DNA from: Nannocystaceae bacterium
Lineage (GTDB): Bacteria > Myxococcota_A > Polyangia > Nannocystales > Nannocystaceae
Length of the DNA: 15,883 bases
Assembly (NCBI GenBank): GCA_016763875.1
Contig: JAESSZ010000687.1
Coordinates: forward strand, 1-15,883
Direction: 5' to 3'
Below are positions 13,667-15,883 of the stretch, piece by piece. Position 1 is the stretch's first letter. Every line of letters starts with the position of its first letter. The position numbers were made by a program, and so were the translations under genes. The notes beneath the pieces were generated by a model. The model made no database searches and had not been told where the DNA came from. It saw only the letters and a list, made by a program, of their open reading frames with translations.

Positions 13667-15124
13667 CTTCAGACGCGCAAAGTGTAGCGAGGTGCTGCCT
13701 GGGTCGTCGAACCAGGCCCAGACCACATCGCCGCCCGCGTGCTGACGGAACGGATCATCGCGACGCCCCCAACGAGCCGCGCCTGCGAGATCGACTGGAC
13801 CCTCCAGAAAGTCTCCCTCGGCATCGATTCGCGCGAGCATGTGCGCGCCAGCAGCGTGCCATCCGACAACGTACTGCTCCACGTCATCGCCCGCGGGCTG
13901 CCAACGGGCGATGGCAGCATCGTCTTCGTCGACCCCCGCGGTGTCGGTCAGCCACACAACTGGCCCCGCATCCAACGCGCCACTGACGGGCGAGAACCCG
14001 ATGTCTTGGTTCATCGTGGCCGGGTCGTACGACTGCTGACCCAACGTCGCGGGCGCTTGATGGGCGTTGAAAACCAAGGCCCAGCCGCCGGGTGCCAGCG
14101 CTGCTCCGCCAAGCTCGCCAGCAACCGAACCATTGCAACCGGCGTCGACATCGATCACCCACGCTTGGTTGTGGTTGAGGTAGATGCCTCCAATCGCGTT
14201 GACTGCAAAGTCGCCGTCCGTGCCTGGGAAGCAGTCCGTCACGCACGCGGGCAAGAACGAACCAACGGCGGGATTGAAACGCAGCAAATTGCTCATGCTA
14301 TGCGAGCAGCCCCAACCCCAACCCGTCGACTCGGCGCCAGTACCCGCGTCGATCCATTTGAGGGTGTCCCCTTCGTGTCCGCTGTCGGAATGCACGTGGT
14401 AGTAGGCCCCATAGGTCCCGTCGCCGTACTCCAGACGGCTCTCGCCGATCCCAAAGTCGTCGGGCGTATTGTCGGGGTTGGTGAGTTCAGTCGATGAAAG
14501 TTCGGCTCCCGCGAGGTCGAAGCGACGCACGTAGATGCGCGCGGCCATCGGGTCCCACAACAGAGCCGCAAACACTTCGTCGGATTCGGCCGCCAGGCCA
14601 CGTAACTCAACACCGTCGCCGATGGCGAGCTCAGCAATGAGGGCGTCGCCTGAATCGAGACGAGCAACTGCAGCCGCCGTCCCACCACTGTCCACGCTGA
14701 ATCCCACCAGCGTGTCCCCGTTGCTCAACGGAACCGTAAACACGGGCGCGACGTGCAGTGAGCCCGTGCCCCAGATCCGCCAGTTGCTGACACCCGGTCG
14801 CACGCCGTTACCGATCGAGATATCGGAGACCTCGAGCCTGTCGAGAAGCGGTCCATCCACGGGCGGGTCTGCGGTCTCGTCTCCGTCGGGACCTTCATCG
14901 TTGGGACCTTCGCCAGGTCCGTCCCCCGGTCCGCTGTCGGGCCCGCCATCGGGACCGCCTGGGCCGTCGTCTTGGCCATCGCCGCTGGGCCCAGCGTCTC
15001 CTGCGGTGCCGCCGGTGCCCGTCCCGCTGGCCGCAGCGGTGTCATCGCTGTCGGGACTGCCTGCGTAGCACCCGCCCACGATGAGCGAGATTCCCAGAGC
15101 ACGTTGGAAGTTTGGGCGGTTCAT
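13658..15124 (-). CDS. Lipoprotein with Gly/Pro/Asp linker and probable beta-propeller
   Basis: This 488-residue protein starts at ATG 15124, with TGAG 5 nt upstream. The signal peptide MNRPNFQRALGISLIVGGC has lipobox V-G-G-C19. Residues 20-90 are a collagen-like Gly/Pro/Asp linker (PGGPDGGPDSGPGDGPGEGP). The remaining about 400 residues are strand-rich with repeating motifs (GDTLVGFSVDSGGTAAAVAR, VFAALLWDPMAARIYVRRF, ARIDAEGDFLEGPVDLAG), as in beta-propellers. Three or four Cys (WGCSHSM, ACVTDC, GCNGS) could form disulfides. No catalytic residues are recognised. It lies 17 bp after the Cys-rich gene and is probably co-transcribed with it. Likely an exported surface protein, function unknown. 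Confidence 0.85.
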   Translation of the reverse strand: MNRPNFQRALGISLIVGGCYAGSPDSDDTAAASGTGTGGTAGDAGPSGDGQDDGPGGPDGGPDSGPGDGPGEGPNDEGPDGDETADPPVDGPLLDRLEVSDISIGNGVRPGVSNWRIWGTGSLHVAPVFTVPLSNGDTLVGFSVDSGGTAAAVARLDSGDALIAELAIGDGVELRGLAAESDEVFAALLWDPMAARIYVRRFDLAGAELSSTELTNPDNTPDDFGIGESRLEYGDGTYGAYYHVHSDSGHEGDTLKWIDAGTGAESTGWGWGCSHSMSNLLRFNPAVGSFLPACVTDCFPGTDGDFAVNAIGGIYLNHNQAWVIDVDAGCNGSVAGELGGAALAPGGWALVFNAHQAPATLGQQSYDPATMNQDIGFSPVSGALDAGPVVWLTDTAGVDEDDAAIARWQPAGDDVEQYVVGWHAAGAHMLARIDAEGDFLEGPVDLAGAARWGRRDDPFRQHAGGDVVWAWFDDPGSTSLHFARLKAQ

Positions 15125-15141
15125 TGGATCTCACTCGTGGT

Positions 15142-15883
15142 TCACGGGTTGGATTGCAGGCAGAGGTATCCGTTGACGCACTCCCAACCGAGGGGACAGT
15201 CGAGCTCACCACCGCAGTCGATGTAACAGTCGTTGGGGCCACCGCTGCCCGCGTCGCCACACTGCGCCATACCGTCCGGTGGCACAGGGCACTCAGAGGC
15301 ATTGTTGCAGCCTTGTGGGAGGCAAGAACTCAGCGGCTCGCCTCCGATACACTCGGAACCGGGCGAGCAATCCCATCCCGGCGTATTGCAGGCCTCGTAG
15401 TCCGGGACGACCACGACGTTGTTGTACGCGCACAAGCCGACAGTACATACCATTTCGTTGGGACAAGCCTCGCCACCTTGGCAACTGAGAAAACACCCTT
15501 GTCCGAAGCCATGGTCGCCACACGTAACGACGGCATCACCGCTCGCAGGGGCCGCCGGACAATCGCACGCCGAGGTACACGTGAAGCTACACGCACCGAT
15601 CGCCGGGTCGAGTTCAAGGCAAGTGCTATCGCCTCCGCAACTCTCGCCCATTTCACAGTTCGCCCATTGGCCCGGCCCGCCCGGCTCGCAGGCACCGGTA
15701 CTTGATGAGGAAGAGGAGTCTTCTTCTTCGCCACGAGTCTCGGCTTCGTCCCCATCGCTCGAAGTGGTGACTCCAGAACTCGTCGTATCGGAGTCCTCAT
15801 CGCCCGCGCTCGCTGTCACCGGAAGCGTCGTTCCCCCACTTGATGACGTCGTGTCGTCTGCCGGTGCGGCACTCGACATCGAC
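15142..15883 (-). CDS. Cys-rich secreted protein with two repeated modules (N-terminus outside window)
   Basis: The frame stays open to the right edge, so the start and any signal peptide lie beyond it; the ATG at 15879 is internal by all signs. The visible 245 residues begin with a Ser/Thr/Asp/Glu linker (about 1-62, including SSSSSSTG and GDEAETRGEEED). Two Cys-rich modules of about 75-80 residues follow. Each has the order C-x-x-G-x-x-C, then an SxC or STC, a C-x-C-P or ECP, CGD-x-G, GCF or DCY, L-x-C or I-D-C, C-P-x-x-x-x-C and a final LC. Matching pairs include CGDHGFGQGCFLSCQGG and CGDAGSGGPNDCYIDCGG, and ACPNEMVCTVGLC and DCPLGWECVNGYLC. Such disulfide-rich modules are frequent in Nannocystineae surface proteins. 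Probably first gene of a pair with the propeller lipoprotein. Confidence 0.78.
   Translation of the reverse strand, partial: SMSSAAPADDTTSSSGGTTLPVTASAGDEDSDTTSSGVTTSSDGDEAETRGEEEDSSSSSSTGACEPGGPGQWANCEMGESCGGDSTCLELDPAIGACSFTCTSACDCPAAPASGDAVVTCGDHGFGQGCFLSCQGGEACPNEMVCTVGLCAYNNVVVVPDYEACNTPGWDCSPGSECIGGEPLSSCLPQGCNNASECPVPPDGMAQCGDAGSGGPNDCYIDCGGELDCPLGWECVNGYLCLQSNP

Noticed and set aside
13739..14497. Plus-strand 252-residue ORF
   Set aside because: Antisense of the propeller lipoprotein, which has a proper signal peptide, lipobox and linker.
15112..15705. Plus-strand 197-residue ORF
   Set aside because: Antisense of the Cys-rich gene; Thr/Arg/Ala-rich shadow with no motif.
1..15883. 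Mobile element, tRNA or rRNA
   Set aside because: No transposase or integrase motif, terminal inverted repeats, cloverleaf or rRNA core sequence was recognised by eye.

Overview
The window looks like a stretch of chromosome from a high-GC myxobacterium, most likely of the Nannocystineae type (Plesiocystis, Enhygromyxa or Nannocystis relatives). This is an inference from style. Visible are the tail of a Hanks-type Ser/Thr kinase with a mid-protein membrane anchor, a separate remnant of a kinase extracytoplasmic domain, and up to seven secreted proteins, most of them lipoproteins. Those proteins carry long low-complexity Thr/Ser/Gly/Asp/Pro linkers, and two carry repeated Cys-rich modules. No rRNA, tRNA, CRISPR array, transposase or phage gene was seen.

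Layout. Bases 3-3483 form a tight plus-strand operon. It holds the C-terminal part of a Ser/Thr kinase with a nonapeptide tandem repeat, a two-helix membrane protein with a CxxC pair whose start overlaps the kinase stop (ATGA), and a Cys-rich secreted protein with a probable beta-helix. Bases 3616-4158 are a kinase fragment without a kinase domain. Two plus-strand lipoprotein genes follow (4258-5280 and 5399-6091), separated by a strong intrinsic terminator (5304-5343). The second has a credible promoter lying almost on its start codon, with a dyad across the -35 box. At 6085-6126 three copies of a 14-bp repeat supply the stops of two converging genes, the second lipoprotein and a YpiP/RsmJ-like methyltransferase (6116-6862, minus).

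A lipoprotein (6879-7589, plus) diverges from the methyltransferase with only 16 bp between start codons. It then converges on an MFS transporter (7586-8824, minus), sharing one CTAG for both stops. Divergent from the transporter is a membrane-anchored, probably alpha/alpha-barrel protein (8954-10157) broken by a frameshift at 9653-9659. It is coupled by ATGA to a small two-helix membrane protein (10154-10402), whose end overlaps the end of a SulP-STAS anion transporter (10332-11963, minus). The next 620 bp hold at most one weak acidic ORF. The right end has an M28 metallopeptidase lipoprotein (12584-13645, plus) converging across a stop-containing hairpin on a minus-strand pair: a Cys-rich secreted protein running off the window and a probable beta-propeller lipoprotein.

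Most of the window therefore encodes the cell envelope: surface proteins, a peptidase, two transporters and a transmembrane kinase module. The best candidate for an undescribed system is the kinase / CxxC membrane protein / Cys-rich beta-helix operon at the left. The most informative structural oddities are the CTAG-based shared stop sites, the 2-bp slippage-type frameshift and the isolated kinase extracytoplasmic domain.
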